Translations under genes and position numbers: made by a program
Assembly: GCA_951799445.1 (NCBI GenBank)
Contig: OX637295.1
Location: forward strand, 19,716,001 to 19,780,000
Length of the DNA stretch: 64,000 nt
Reading direction: 5' to 3'
DNA from: Pseudisothecium myosuroides
Taxonomy: Eukaryota; Streptophyta; Bryopsida; Hypnales; Lembophyllaceae
Notes under the pieces: model-generated
What the model saw: only the letters and a program-made list of their open reading frames with translations
What the model was told of the DNA's origin: nothing
Databases searched by the model: none
Shown: piece after piece, positions 33,556 through 45,045 of the stretch
Layout of the letters: each line of letters opens with the position of its first letter
Position numbering within the stretch: position 1 is the stretch's first letter

Positions 33556-34310
33556 GGCGGGAGCGACAGCAGCGTCAAAGGCGCATGCACGGGGTGAAGA
33601 TTCCGTCGTCGTCGCTGGACTAAACGTGTAGATTGAAACTCTCAAGAAAGAGGGGATGCCGAAATGCCTCGTTTCGCTTTGGTTCTTGAGGTTGTGCGTC
33701 TCCATATCTCTAGTAGATTTTTACTGCTCGCTGAACTTCTTCTTGGTGCTTTCTGCTGCGGCTGTCGGTCGTTTGATTATTGGCGCCTTCGAGGGAACTG
33801 TTTCGTGACAAGAGTGCGAGCTTGTGGAACGGAGGAGGCAACCAAGAAGCGCATGGTGAAGGACAAAACTCTCAGTAGAACGGTCGTTTCTCATTGATTT
33901 CCAGAAGCGATTCGTTTTCGTGTGAAACTCAGTGGAGTCGTTACTTTAGGCGGGAAGCGGGAAGGCGACAGGCGGAAGCGACAGGAGCGCAAAAGTCGGA
34001 CGCAAGGGATGACGATTCCGTCGTTGCTAGATTGAAGTCACCCTGACACTTGTAAGAGTAGAAGCCGAGGGCGTCGTTTTGCGCTTGCGAGTCCATTTCT
34101 CTAGTAGATTTTCATTGCTGGTTGGGCTTCTTTTGATGATTTTTGCTGCGGTTGTCAGTGGTTTGATTGGCGCCACTTTACGTGACGAAAGCGTGGGAGT
34201 GCGGAACGAAGGAGATAAGCAAGAAGCGCATGAAGGAAGCTCTCAGTAGAAAGGTCGTTTTCTCATTGTTTACCAGAAGCGATTAGTTTCGGTGACGTTG
34301 AGTGGAGTCG
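33556..34310 (+). repeat. Diverged tandem duplication in GT14 leader
   Basis: 33556-33935 is repeated at about 33965-34310. Shared words include 'attccgtcgt', 'tctctagtagatttt.a.tgct', 'gctgcggctgtc', 'ttggcgcc', 'gcaagaagcgcatg', 'ctctcagtagaa.ggtcgtt' and 'ccagaagcgatt', ending in 'gagtggagtcg'. The second copy runs into a GTAAGT donor at 34328. Confidence 0.8.
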
Positions 34311-34327
34311 GTGCTTCATTTCTTAGG

Positions 34328-35998
34328 GTAAGTTTTGGATTTTATTTTGTATATGAGAGGCTATCTATTATTCGTTAAAGTGAATGTAAAGACGATTTTG
34401 GCATCTTGTTTATTTTGTTGACGAAATTTTGTTTGAAGAAACGAAATCCAAGTATGCTCTTGTGTTAATCGTCCGTGATTTGGAAAGTTGCTAGCCAGGT
34501 TATTTTCAGTCTTTAGAGTTTCTCTTTAGGTACTTGAACGATTAGATTGAGGTGCTGATCTATTTTATCTTCTTCGTAAATTTAGGTCCGCTTGAACTTA
34601 GTCGCGGCTGGAATGAGAGCTTGATATTTTTACGAGCCAGGTCTCTAGAAGAATGTTGCTATGATTGAATGATGCTTCTTATGCCTTAACTCTTTCTCCG
34701 GGAAAGTTCTATAGGGATTTCTGTTGCAACTGAGAGTCTATCTATTATTCGTGGAAGTGAATGTAGAGGCGAATTTGATTTGGCATCTTGTCTATAATTA
34801 CAGCGATTCTAACAATATGAAGCTCTCCTTCCAGCTGCATTGAACGATTAGATTAAGCTGGTGGTTTGTTTTCAATTTCCTAGTTAATTTAGTTCCGTGT
34901 GCACTTTCGCAGCTGGAATGAGAGGTAATGATTTTAGAGGACACTGTTGTAGAAGAATGTTGCCGTGGTTCAATGTTACATCATATGCCTCTCCTCCTGT
35001 GCTGTGGCTGACACGAAGGCTCTTAGTATTTTATTAGCTACCAAGACGATGAGAGGTGCAATTTTTGAATATTTGAGATTCGCTATGACCTCCCGTCATC
35101 TCGATGAAGTTGTTGATTGAATGTTGATGCTGTTCACGTCGTGTTCAAAGAATTGGTTCATGTGGCCAGTTTGCCATTTCCTTCGCAGATACAGAGTGCT
35201 TCGACGATCATTAGATTGAGCGATGATAGCGCCACCAATTTTGCATCAGTTGAGACGAATCTTGCAAATCTTCCTCCGTAAATGCTAGTTTCTCAATTTG
35301 AGGCGCCGGTGCAGATTTTCCAGTTGGCTTAATTTTCGGGGATTTCGGTTTGGTTGAAGGATATATCGCTCACTTCTCTTGGAAGTTTTGTTATGCGGCT
35401 ATCAGGTGAGAATCACTTTTCAAGTTCCATTTTCAGGCTGAGAAGTCAAATTCGATCTACATCTAGCGGTCTTGCACCTGGATTTGAGCTACATTTGTAA
35501 TAATCACCAAGATTTTATTGAAATCGTTCGAAAATTAGGATGGATGCTGTCAACTGTGAATCAACTGAGAGAATCAACTATGTTTTTTTCTCGTCTTCAA
35601 GTACTGTTCAATCTTCTAGAGAGATATCGCGAACAAAAATAGCATCCCTCTGGCCATTTAGTAACTAAACTTAGACACAAGCGTTCTCATATTTGGCTTT
35701 CATTGAGCAGTTAACTCGGGGAATAAGTTCGTGACGCTTCTGGTTGCGACAGAGAACATTTGCATGGGCAGCTCATCATCTGTGGAACAGATGTAACGAT
35801 TCTGGTTCGGTAAGCTTGACATCCATTTCCTCGCACTTGGAGAGTGACTTCGTCTGTTGCCCTGCATTGCTGCGAAGTATGTAGTACGTTAGCGGCTACG
35901 TTGTTACACTCTCAGCTGAACGACTAGGCCATCATTAAATGATTTAAGTGCTTAAGGCTCCTGGGAGTGTGTTATATTCCATCGTTGCTCCTGTGCAG
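34328..35998 (+). other. Probable 5' UTR intron of GT14 gene
   Basis: A strong donor (AGG then GTAAGT, 34328) and a strong acceptor with a pyrimidine-rich approach (CTCCTGTGCAG ending 35998) would remove 1671 bases, leaving a leader exon ending at 34327 joined 25 bases upstream of the ATG at 36024. The intron has its own diverged tandem duplication: 34355-34690 against 34735-35000 (shared 'ctatctattattcgt', 'gaatgta.a.gcgaat', 'acgattagatt', 'gctggaatgagag' and 'gaagaatgttgc'). Inferred from splice motifs only. Confidence 0.55.
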
Positions 35999-36023
35999 AA
36001 ATTCCATCAACAATTATTAAACC

Positions 36024-37181
36024 ATGTTTCTCAGAGGGCAGCGAAAACTCCTTCCTGTGTCCATAGGCATCTTCATCACTTTCATTTCCTGGATCATCAT
36101 CTGGAACTTAACTACGGGTAGTTTCTTCATCTTCAATTCCAGAGCCTTCGATTCCTTATGTACCTCTTTCAGAGCATGCCCTTCTTGCAATAGCATCAGA
36201 CAATACTCCAATGCTCAAGAATACCGACTCCCAGTATTTGAGACAGACAAAGAGCTTCTCAGAAGCGCATTTCACCAAGCTATCGAAGGTCCGGGCCCTG
36301 GACCTCCCCGAATTGCGTTCCTCTTCCTTGTAAAGGGCGCTATTCCACTTGAGCCAGTGTGGAGACGGTTTCTTCAAGGGCACGAAGAGCGATGGAGTCT
36401 CTATGTCCATGCAAGCAACCAGGGCTACAAGTTTCCACCGGGATCACTCTTTCAGGGCACGGAAATTCCGTCCAAGCCAGTGCAGCGAATCTCCATAAGC
36501 TTGGTGGATGCCATCCGAAGATTACTCGCCTACGCCCTCGCTGACCCTCGCTACAACAACGCTTGGTTCGTGAATGTCTGCGAGTCTTCCATCCCCATTC
36601 GTGGCTTCCCTGCTGTGCACGAATACCTACTAGGGAGTCGACACAGCTTCGTGGAGTCGTTTCTGCCCGACGCGAAGTACCAGCAGTGGGAAACGATGCC
36701 TGAGTTCCCGATTCTCGAGTTACGCAAGGGAGAGACATGGATGCAGATGACTCGCAAGCATGCTATCATCGTGATTTCTGACAAGGTGATCTATGCCAAG
36801 TTCGCTGCCTCTTGCAGCCTGTGGTGTGCTCCAGACGAGGAGTATTTTCAAACGTTGCTCCATCTTGAAGACCCTCGTGGGATTGCCAACCGCACCACCA
36901 TGTTTGCAGATTGGAAAGAGCCTCGGCCGATTCCTGGCTCCCCTCGAACTTTCTTACCGGGCGATGTGAGTGAAGGATTGTTCCGAGAAATTCAGGCGAA
37001 GGTCCAAGAAACCGATGGTCTAAAACAGGATTCCTCGCTCGACAGGTCCGAGTCCAGTATGATGCCCACCTGCGACTACAATGGCAACCCTAACGCCGAG
37101 TGCTTTTTGTTTGCTCGCAAATTTGATGCCCTTTCAGCTTCTGCAATTTTGGATGTGATCAATTCCCTCCCTGGCTTCTGA
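36024..37181 (+). CDS. GT14 family glycosyltransferase (core-2/I-branching-like, DUF266 type)
   Basis: A single coding exon of 385 residues. The short N-terminal cytoplasmic tail is followed by a hydrophobic segment at about 12-30 (type II membrane anchor), a stem, and a GT14 domain from about 95 to 335. Family-typical stretches visible: RIAFLFLVKGAIPLEPVW near 95, FLQGHEERWSLYVHAS, IPSKPVQ.ISISLVDAIRRLLA, FVNVCESSIPIRGF, HSFVESF, ELRKGETWMQMTRKHA, and a late Cys-x4-Glu/Asp-rich block (CAPDEEYFQTLL). Plant GT14/DUF266 proteins are Golgi glycosyltransferases, a few acting as arabinogalactan glucuronosyltransferases, most with unknown acceptors. The substrate here cannot be told. Length is normal for the family. 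Upstream lies a long, repeated leader with a probable intron. The downstream boundary with transposon DNA is at about 37687. Confidence 0.92.
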   Translation: MFLRGQRKLLPVSIGIFITFISWIIIWNLTTGSFFIFNSRAFDSLCTSFRACPSCNSIRQYSNAQEYRLPVFETDKELLRSAFHQAIEGPGPGPPRIAFLFLVKGAIPLEPVWRRFLQGHEERWSLYVHASNQGYKFPPGSLFQGTEIPSKPVQRISISLVDAIRRLLAYALADPRYNNAWFVNVCESSIPIRGFPAVHEYLLGSRHSFVESFLPDAKYQQWETMPEFPILELRKGETWMQMTRKHAIIVISDKVIYAKFAASCSLWCAPDEEYFQTLLHLEDPRGIANRTTMFADWKEPRPIPGSPRTFLPGDVSEGLFREIQAKVQETDGLKQDSSLDRSESSMMPTCDYNGNPNAECFLFARKFDALSASAILDVINSLPGF

Positions 37182-37686
37182 TGTGTTCTCCTCTCGCACT
37201 TCCGCTTCAATACGACATAAAACGCACGCTTCATACCATGACCAATTTTTCAGAGCTCTCCAAATATTTGTTAACGAGGCCTCAGGTAACAATTTCTTTT
37301 GATTCATAAGTGCACTGCAGGCTTCAGTAGCAAAACCTTTACTAACCTTCATAAACTTGAGGATACCAGCTGAGAAAAATTAAGGTAGAGTACTGTGATT
37401 GAAACCGAATTAGGAGTCACCTTCTTAGTTAGAGACTTCACATGATTTCTAATCACCTTCTGCACCATCAATCGCCAGCTTCCCTTGCTGTGCTTCTTAC
37501 TTCCATTAGTACTGAGACAGGTAATTACCATGAAATCAAACATGTACTTTGTATATAATACCTGCAATTACCCATTGTTTATAAGGGTGATCAGTTCAGA
37601 TGTGACTGGGCAGCTGGACCCCTGGCACCGCCTCCTGTATTTGAGGTACTTTACTTTGTACGGTAGAAGGTCAATAAAGAGCCCAT
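37182..37686 (+). other. 3' flank and probable 3' UTR of GT14 gene
   Basis: Noncoding. An AATAAA at about 37675 stands just before the edge of the next transposon and may serve as the poly(A) signal. Nothing else was recognised. Confidence 0.35.
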
Positions 37687-37857
37687 TCAACCCGTAAAGT
37701 TCCAAGGGCTTTTTTTCCATAAAGGAACTCACAACTGCCATTATTATTGCTAAGAGAAAAATAAAATTTAATCGTTCTTTTCACATATATAACTAAAGGA
37801 TCTTGCACTAGAATAGTATAAGAATGTGTAGAAGAAATCTCAAAAACTTTGAGCATG

Positions 37858-38061
37858 TAAGGGAGAGGTACCCAATGGCGTCCCTTTCTAGAAAGGGCGT
37901 CATTCTAGAACGCAATTCTAGGGGGACCATACATGGCTTATTATTTCAATCAAAAAATAATAAGCCATGTTTGATCTGTCTACATTTAGGTTCTGAAATG
38001 ACTTCCCTTTCTAGAAAGAATGCCATTGGATACAAGGACGCCATTGGGTGCCTCTCCCTTA
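37858..38061. mobile_element. MITE, 204 bp (TAAGG type), nested
   Basis: TAAGGGAGAGGTACCCAATG at the left and CATTGGGTGCCTCTCCCTTA at the right are inverse apart from one base. Inner arms also pair (CCCTTTCTAGAAAGG words; 'atggcttattattt' against 'aaataataagccat'). It is a relative of 906-1128 and is inserted in the reverse piggyBac-like copy. Confidence 0.85.
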
Positions 38062-38248
38062 GATTGCAAGATATTTGTAACATATTGAAGTGAAATCAAT
38101 ATGTTTTTGTTTTATCTATAACAAATAGAAACAATTGTATTAAAAGTACCTCTCCCTTAGATTGCAAGATATTTGCAACATATTGAAGTGAAATCAATAT
38201 ATTTTTGTTTTATCTATAACAAATGGAAACAATTGTATTAAAAGTGAA
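38053..38248. repeat. 98-bp tandem duplication
   Basis: 38053-38150 and 38151-38248 differ at only a few positions. The unit starts with the last bases of the MITE (TCTCCCTTA), so the duplication happened after the MITE inserted. Confidence 0.9.
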
Positions 38249-38510
38249 CAGAGTAACTGCCGCGCTAGAGGCTAGACAAATGAAGAGACAATATGTTTTT
38301 TTGGCACAGTGGCAAACTCGTTTATAAGACTTTGATTCCTCTATCCGCATTTTAGATTTTGAATTAAAAATTTTATATGTTGATCTTATGCTTATAAGAC
38401 TTTGATTCCTCTTTCCACATTTATATTTTATATTTATAATTTTATATATTGATCTTATGCAGAATTGAATTGAGAGTCTATAGAAAAATCCAAAAAAATA
38501 AACTTGATTT

Positions 38511-38870
38511 TTTTCTTTTTTCTTTTTTTGATAACAAATGGAAGAACCATTGCATTAAAAAAAAATAACCGGGAATAAAGCAGCCAAGCCATACGGCTAG
38601 ACAAAATTAAGAGAGATGAGCAAAAAAGAAACCAAGAGAGACAGAGCCAACTTAGAGGAATAAGTAAGGGGGAGGCCCCTTGTTAGTCCATCTAATGTGT
38701 TCACCGTCCCTACTAGCTAACACCGGGTGAAGCTAAATATCATAAACCTAATTCCAAGTCCTATCAGAGTTTTGCGGGCGAAGCTTAGAGGCACGCTGAG
38801 TCTTTAGGAGTGCTGCATGGCCAATATCTAAGAAGGTGTTCCAAAGCACCGACCTCAGAAAGATGTTGCA
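38511..38870 (-). mobile_element. Possible LINE 3' end fragment, minus strand
   Basis: On the minus strand this ends in CCATTTGTTATC followed by A-rich sequence (T-rich run at 38511-38531 on plus), a tail arrangement seen in plant LINEs. The boundary to the plus-strand RT-like fragment that follows is not clear. Confidence 0.35.
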
Positions 38871-38876
38871 TTTATA

Positions 38877-39235
38877 TTGTCCATATGGCATAATGCTATT
38901 GTAGTCAACTCCTGGAGGGCTCAGATTGCACCAAGTATTGACGCCAAGTGCATCTGCTGTAACATTGGGGACACAAAGACTCCAATTCATAGGTTCTTCT
39001 CATGCCCAAGATCCAAGGTAATCTGGGACTACGCTCAGTCTATTATTCACCATATCTAGGGCTCTCATCCTATTCTAGGACCACATGAGAAGTTAGATGC
39101 TATTCATTGCATTTTTGGCTCTCCAATTCCTAGGAAGTTCTATAGACATCGCACCTTATAGTCTCTTATTCGTGGTGCAACATTGTGGCTCTACTGGATT
39201 TCAAGAAATCACCTAGTTTTTGCTCAGGAGAGATG
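38877..39235 (+). pseudogene. LINE reverse-transcriptase C-terminal (zf-RVT) remnant
   Basis: Residues CICCNIGDTKTPIHRFFSC, then W, fit the reverse-transcriptase zinc-binding domain found after the RT in plant LINEs (C-x2-C, H, C spacing). After an in-frame TAG the reading continues with SLIRGATLWLYWISRNHLVF, matching the segment that usually follows. Two or more stops break it, and no RT or endonuclease core is present. Confidence 0.75.
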
Positions 39236-39854
39236 GCCCACCCACTTACTTAAATAAACTTGATTTTCATTCTTTAACAAGTTGTTAAGTAGAACTATGT
39301 GCGAGATTGAAGAAAATAAAATTATTAATAGGTCTAAGATGGAATTGGAACACAATAATCTCACTATTGAAGTTGTTTAAGCAAGTGAACTTAACCTTGT
39401 GGATCCCTTTCACGAACCTTGTGGATTTGTAAAAAAAAATGTGAAACTTGAATTCAAAAATGAATTTTATAAGTTATTTTCTCAAGAAAATATTTTGATT
39501 GGCCAAAAATTAAGAATGTCTACAACTTTCTTATAACTAGTCCAAATAGAATGAACCAAATTTTTCTATGTAGATAAAAATATTTTCTATGAGAAATAAA
39601 ATTTTGAAAACTTGATTTTGACTTTTTTGTGAAATTTTTGAATTGCCCTGCAAGCTCTATTTTGGAATCAGGGTGGCATAATTTTTGCTCTTGGACACCA
39701 ATTGAAATAAACATTATATTCCTTGAAAACTTATTGTATTTTTCTAACTTCAAAAAAGTTTTAAAAAATCTCGACAAAAATTGTGACTATAGGAATCTAT
39801 CTAAAATCAATTTTATCCTCCATAGGAACAATGGAACTTTAGGCATTAAGAGCT

Positions 39855-40230
39855 AATAATTAATTTGGGGAGGTTAGACTTCTTGAAATATTTTTCAATA
39901 AATTTTCCTTAAAAGAGAAATGGAATTGGCATCTAACTCAAATCATTTTATATTTTTTTGGAGCTTTATGAAATTAGTTTTGAAGTTTTGAAGTTCAAAC
40001 GTAGTGGTCACTAAAAACCTCCACCTCTTGAAATGTACACTATTTGTATATTGTTGATGCAATGAGAAAACAAAATGCACCTCTGCATTCAAGGATGCTT
40101 CTTGAGTCCAAGCATGTTATAGCTAGGCCTCCCACCTCAATGGTCATTATTATACAATGAGGAAGAGCCTAAGAGGGGGAGGTCAAGAACTAGTTTAGAG
40201 CGGACAAGCTCATGTAGAATAACTATTAAG
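39855..40230 (-). repeat. TAAGGTAG-family MITE relative, decayed
   Basis: The interior matches the 42.3-45.5 kb MITEs: 'ggggaggtt', 'cttgaaatatttttca', 'tggcatctaac', 'ttttggagctttatg', 'ctcttgaaatgtacac' and 'aaaatgcacctctgc'. The terminal TAAGG/CCTTA motifs are not preserved. Confidence 0.55.
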
Positions 40231-40375
40231 ATAAACCAACCAATTTCCGCCAGCTACCTAATTCCGTCATTCTGCTTTTGATCCTAATTTTGTCCCAAAA
40301 CTCATCCAAATCTATTTATTTTTTGACAAAATCATAGCGATAATGCCAACAAGGAGTAACTTGTCAATATTTTAA

Positions 40376-41058
40376 CCCCTAAGCACCCTTGGAGACCAAA
40401 AGTGTCCTCATAAAGTCTAGCCCCTAACCCAAGGTTTTTTTTGAACTTCTAGAAATTTGCTCTAAATTGAACAAAAGGCCAACATTTTATAAGTTGTATC
40501 AATTTTTTATGAATTTTAACCGTATAAATTCAAACTAGACATGTTAGAAGTCACATAGAAAAAGAAAACACAACAATATCACTTATGATTTGAAAGATTA
40601 TAATGTTTGAACATGAGGGTGTTAAAATTGCGAAAGTGACTTGAAGTCTTTCAATCCTCTTTTCACATGCCAAATCTAAAAAGTTGGTTACCAAAAGAAT
40701 ATGAGGTTAAAGGATCTAACATGCATAACCCCAATCAATTTACGGTTTCTCAAAATCTACTCTACAATTTTTTTAGATAATTTCTAATGTGTTTTTTCCT
40801 CCAAGATCTAGTGTATTTGAGGCTCATTTCCAAGAGCCCTCAACACTACGGAAAGTCAAGATTGCAATGGGTGCCCTTGCACAAAATCTTGGATAGAAAA
40901 ATCATAGTCAATCATATCCAATATCGTATTTTTGATGCTAAGGTTAGACTTCAAAAAAATTCAAAAATATAAATTACTAAAAATAGCAACTTGGTTAGGT
41001 TTTATTTAACTTCAAAGTTTTTTCAACACCAAAATTTGGTGCCTCGGGCATTTAGGGG
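40376..41058. mobile_element. TTAA-type element, divergent subfamily (683 bp)
   Basis: TTAA at 40372-40375 precedes CCCCTAAGCACCCTTGG. At the right GGCATTTAGGGG is followed by CTAA (decayed TTAA, 41059-41062). The terminal eight bases are inverse but the interior differs from the 0.93-kb family. No coding capacity. Confidence 0.6.
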
Positions 41059-41062
41059 CTAA

Positions 41063-41983
41063 AAGTCCAATTCAAAGTATTGTAACTTTGCATCCGATGT
41101 TCGAATTCAGTAAAACTTGTTGGAAAATCTGCGTTCTTTTTTCTAGTTTGTGTGGTAAAATTTCCCAGTCACACCAAGATGTGATGATTTTTTGAAATCC
41201 ATTTGAAATTCATGGATTCAATTTGAGTTTACCAAACTGCATTTTGATGGCTGCAACTTTGGAGGATTGTATCTTCTTCATAAAATGTTTGTTTTCAATC
41301 AAATGTGTTGTATTATAGTCTCTTTGAAGTCTAGTTATTGTGATAAAATTTTCATGTCAATACAAGTTGTTTTGAGTGTTTCAGAGCTATTCAAAGTTCA
41401 AAATCTGGACATTTGGGGATTGTTGTGAACTTTAGCGGCTTCGGTTTCTTCTTTGTACAATGTCCATGTCCAATATCTTTTTAGAAAAGTCGCGGATTTT
41501 TGTCTAGTTTGTATAATTAAAATTTCATATCAACAAAAAAAGTTTTTAGAAGCATTTTAGTAGAAGGAGGTTCAATCTTAGATGTATTTTTTGCAACTTT
41601 TGGCTTGCTATTTATTAACATTTCAAAGTCATTTTGCAGACACAATGAGTCAATTGGATGATATTTTCTTTTACCAATGAATTTATATACTAGTTTTGAA
41701 TCACTTCATAGCTTAAAGTTTTTTCATTTGAATAGGTTTAGAAATTGAATTTCACCTCCAAATGTAGTGCTGGGAAAATTTCAGCATACTTTTTCAACAC
41801 TAAAACATTATAATCTTGCAATCTATGTGGCCAAATGATTCCAAATTTGATTCACGTCATCTACAACATGTACACTAGAAGATTGTATTGTTGAGATTTC
41901 TATACCTCAGTGACATTTAGACCTATAACACTTCAAAAGCAATGATGTTTTAAACCCAAAAAGGCCTTGGGCCTTCATGGGTT
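41063..41983 (+). mobile_element. Probable decayed piggyBac-like copy
   Basis: The right part carries 'atcttgcaatctatgtggcca' and ends 'aaaaaggccttgggccttcatgggtt', paralleling the right end of copies 1 and 2. The left end was not identified, so the start is only a guess at the neighbouring element's edge. Confidence 0.4.
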
Positions 41984-42341
41984 GTGGTGAGCACCTAAAT
42001 ACCATTAGATATATGGGAAAGCGAAAATAGATTATTTATTGGATATTCATGATTCCAGTCTACGAGCAGTTTTGTAATTTCAAGGTAGATAATTTCAAAT
42101 ATTACAATTTTAATTTTAAAAAATTATAATTCCACTTGTTGTTGTTTTTTTTTTAAACACATAGACAATTTCAATTGATTCCACTTGGGTTTGATTTGTA
42201 AAACAAGCACACACCTTTGAAAAATATGTGCCCCTCTTGGAGTTGGCCCCAAGATATTCAGATTGTTCAAGGTGGTAATAGTCTTATTTATTGACTGGGA
42301 TTGATCATTTTCATATTACAAAGTAATTGTGGATTGACATT

Positions 42342-42668
42342 TAAGGTAGGAGGTTCTAAAACCACTCAGGCTCTAAAATTATCCACCTCCTCAAATGTAC
42401 ATTATTTGTACATGTTGCTTTTTCATAGCCTTCATCAATGTACAAACAATGTACATTTGAGGAGGTGGGCAATTTTAGAGCCCTATGCCATTTCAACTTC
42501 AAAAATTCATAACTAATTCCACTAAGCTCCAAAAAATATGAAAAGACTTGGGTTAGATGCCAACTCCACTTGTCTTTCAAGGAAAATTTACTGAAAAATA
42601 TTTCAAGTTTCACCTCCCCAAATTTGGTTTCAGCTCGGAAATGAGTGATTTATGGACCTCCTACCTTA
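42342..42668 (+). mobile_element. TAAGGTAG-family MITE, copy a (327 bp)
   Basis: TAAGGTAGGAGGTTCTAAAA at the left and 'tggacctcctaccttA' at the right are inverse. An internal hairpin (CCTCCTCAAATGTACATT against its inverse at about 42443-42465) gives a second foldback level. No coding capacity. Confidence 0.8.
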
Positions 42669-42838
42669 TCAAGCCTTGGGACCAACTTACGGTATGTTTA
42701 TAAGGTGACTTCTTACTGTAGGATGGTATTGTTCATGTATTAAAAGTTGGTCTTTGTCACTGGCCAGCTGGCACTCTGACATTGGACATGTAACTTACTT
42801 ATGTTTGGAAGGTGATACAACCAAGAATACCATTCACA

Positions 42839-43157
42839 TAAAGGTAGGAGGTCCATAAAGCGACCATCTAAGCGTTGAAACTGAATTTTGGGGAGGTAAA
42901 ACATCTTGAAATATTTTTCAGTAAATTTTTCTTGAAAGACAAGAGGAATGGCATCTGGCCCAAGTTGTTTCATATTTTTGGAGCTTTGTGGAATTAGTTA
43001 TGAAAATTTGAAGTTGAAAAGCCATAGGGCTCTAAAAGTGACCATCTCCTAGAATGTACACCCTTTGTACATTTTGGTAAATTGAAAAAAGCAAAATGTA
43101 CCTCTGTGGCCTGTTCGGTTCAAAATGCCCCGTCGGAGTTCAAGCCTCCTATCTTAC
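42839..43157 (+). mobile_element. TAAGGTAG-family MITE, copy b
   Basis: Left end TAAAGGTAGGAGGTCCATAAA; right end about CCTCCTATCTTA. The interior shares 'ggcatctggcccaag', 'tttttggagctttgtggaattagttatg' and 'aaaatgtacctctg' with copies a, d and e. Confidence 0.7.
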
Positions 43158-43198
43158 TGTATCTTTACATTGGAAAGGAGGGCAACGCTAACATTCAG

Positions 43199-43613
43199 TA
43201 AGGTGGAGGCTCAGAAACCACTCATCTAAGGGCTGGTCCACCTTTTTCATGTATTTTCTTAGATGGGAATATTCAGTTTAGCTCATTTTTCAGACAAATA
43301 GGAATAGATGAGGAATCTAACATAAGTGGTTTCATATTTTTTGAAGCATTATTGACTTATTTATGAATTTTCAAACAAGTTGGGTCATAGGTCCCTATTT
43401 GTAACCCTAGGTCTTCCATAAACCGTTCACTTGCAATTCTAAAGAAAGATGGGAAAGGAAAGAGAATGATTGGCTCTTGCAATTAATAATGATTTTTTCC
43501 TTGATTCATTCAATGACTATAGAGGTCAACTTTAGAACCACCTCATGTCCATTTCAGAGCTATTTATAGAGGCAGTTCTTAATGCCCATGCAATTTTAGA
43601 GCCTCCTACCTTA
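43199..43613 (+). mobile_element. TAAGG-family MITE, copy c (415 bp)
   Basis: The left end TAAGGTGGAGGCTCAGAAAC and right end TTTTAGAGCCTCCTACCTTA are imperfect inverse repeats. The interior is more diverged than in copies d and e. Confidence 0.7.
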
Positions 43614-43881
43614 GTCATTGCCTTGGCTCTAAAGTAGAAATACCCCAAAGCATCCCTATATCCATTCATGCACCATAGATTTTTCCTTGAAGTGTTCTCA
43701 GACTTCCATTAAAATCCTCTTGAAATGTATCATGAAATTGTCCCTTTCCTTAATTGCAATCAGTTCATTGATGATTTTTTTTCAGATTTTGGCCTTTAAG
43801 TCCACTTATGCGATCTAATTTTAGTGGTCTAGGGCGCTGCCACTTCAAAAAATCATAGAAATTACATGCCATATCCAAAAA

Positions 43882-43904
43882 ATCATATATATATATATAT
43901 ATAT
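43882..43904. repeat. (AT)n microsatellite
   Basis: An uninterrupted run of alternating A and T, about 23 bases. Confidence 0.9.
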
Positions 43905-44585
43905 AAACATAATTCATGATTTTCAATTGCTAATACTACGAAAATATTATTTTTAGGAAAAGGTGCCTTCAACTATGTTGAATTGCTTATATTGACGGAT
44001 TTGGATGTTTCCACCATAAACTTACACTAGATGGTGTGGAATATTTCACAACCAGCAATTGCTCAGTAGACAGGTGGAGGCTCAATGTGATGAGCACGGT
44101 GTATGAAGGAACACTAGAGCGAACCCCGTCGTTTTTCATTTTGGAGATGTGGCTTCTCACTGAAAATGATCTAATGTTAGTATACAAGTCGGCCCCACAA
44201 TTTGTCCTTTGCGACTTCTTTCACTCGCCGCATGTTTTTTTGCTATTTCAAGAATGAAAAGGGACGGGTTTCGCAGTAGTGGAAAGGCAATGGGCATGAA
44301 GATTACTGAATGCTACACTGTGTAGGCTGCATCATCATCCAAATAAAATCTGAATAAAACCCTGGATGTACAGTACATTAGAATCCAAAATGAAACGGAT
44401 GCAAGAAATTGTGATCTGTTCGAAAAACTTCCTCAGTATCATGGAAAATATAATCCATGCGAGAGCACCAAAGTTTGTTCATATGGTTGTCCACTGACTT
44501 GTCCCTGCCATTGTATGAAGTTACTAATATGCTTAGCAGGAAGTGTAATATTAGATGGATTTGCAAATTCCTAATCATAACTATT

Positions 44586-44890
44586 AAGGTAGTCTGCTCT
44601 TAAAGCGACCATTTAAGAGCTGTTTGCCTTTTCGGGGAAGCTAAACTCCTTGAAACAATTTTCAGTTAATTTTTGGAGGAAGAAAAATGGATTTGGCATC
44701 TAACCCAAGTCGTTTCATATTTTTTGGACCTTCGTGGAATTAGTTATAAATTTTTGAAGTTGAAAAGCAGTGGTCACTAAAACCGACCACCTCCTGAAAT
44801 GTACACAGTTGGTACATTGAAGAAAGCAAAATGTACCTCTGAGTCATGATCGCTTTTAGAGCCCGCTCACTTTTAGAGCACACTACCTTA
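44586..44890 (+). mobile_element. TAAGGTAG-family MITE, copy d (305 bp)
   Basis: TAAGGTAGTCTGCTCTTAAA pairs with TTTTAGAGCACACTACCTTA. The interior includes 'ggcatctaacccaagtcgtttcatatttttt' and 'aaaatgtacctctgag'. It is a clean reference copy. If the outer TA is the target duplication, the class would be TA-inserting (Tc1/mariner-like). Confidence 0.85.
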
Positions 44891-45045
44891 TACTAAAGCA
44901 CACCGCAGATGATAGATACTACTCAATCCCTGCTGGCTCTTGGCTTGTCGAGGAAGGGCCATCAATAATGATTAGGACTTAGGAGGCCTCAATCTATCTG
45001 TCTTGTTGTTGGACACCGATGGTCGTTATTAATTTCTTGTTGAAG

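Larger units (their letters stand above)
37691..39845 (-). mobile_element. piggyBac-like element in reverse, broken by later insertions
   Basis: The left limit is TCAA (decayed TTAA, 37687-90) plus CCCGTAAAGTTCCAAGGGC. The right limit is CAATGGAACTTTAGGC then TTAA at 39846-39849. Interior words match the reverse of copies 1 and 2 ('ggatcttgcactagaatagtata', 'gattgcaagatatttgca', 'actagtccaaatagaatgaa', 'ttgaaataaacattatattcc'). The extra length is explained by a MITE at 37858-38061, a 98-bp tandem duplication and a LINE fragment near 38511-39240. Confidence 0.7.

Noticed and set aside
33664..33897. 77-codon ATG frame in the GT14 leader
   Set aside because: It is not conserved in the tandem copy of the same block and has no domain. 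It could be a uORF but is not supported as a gene.
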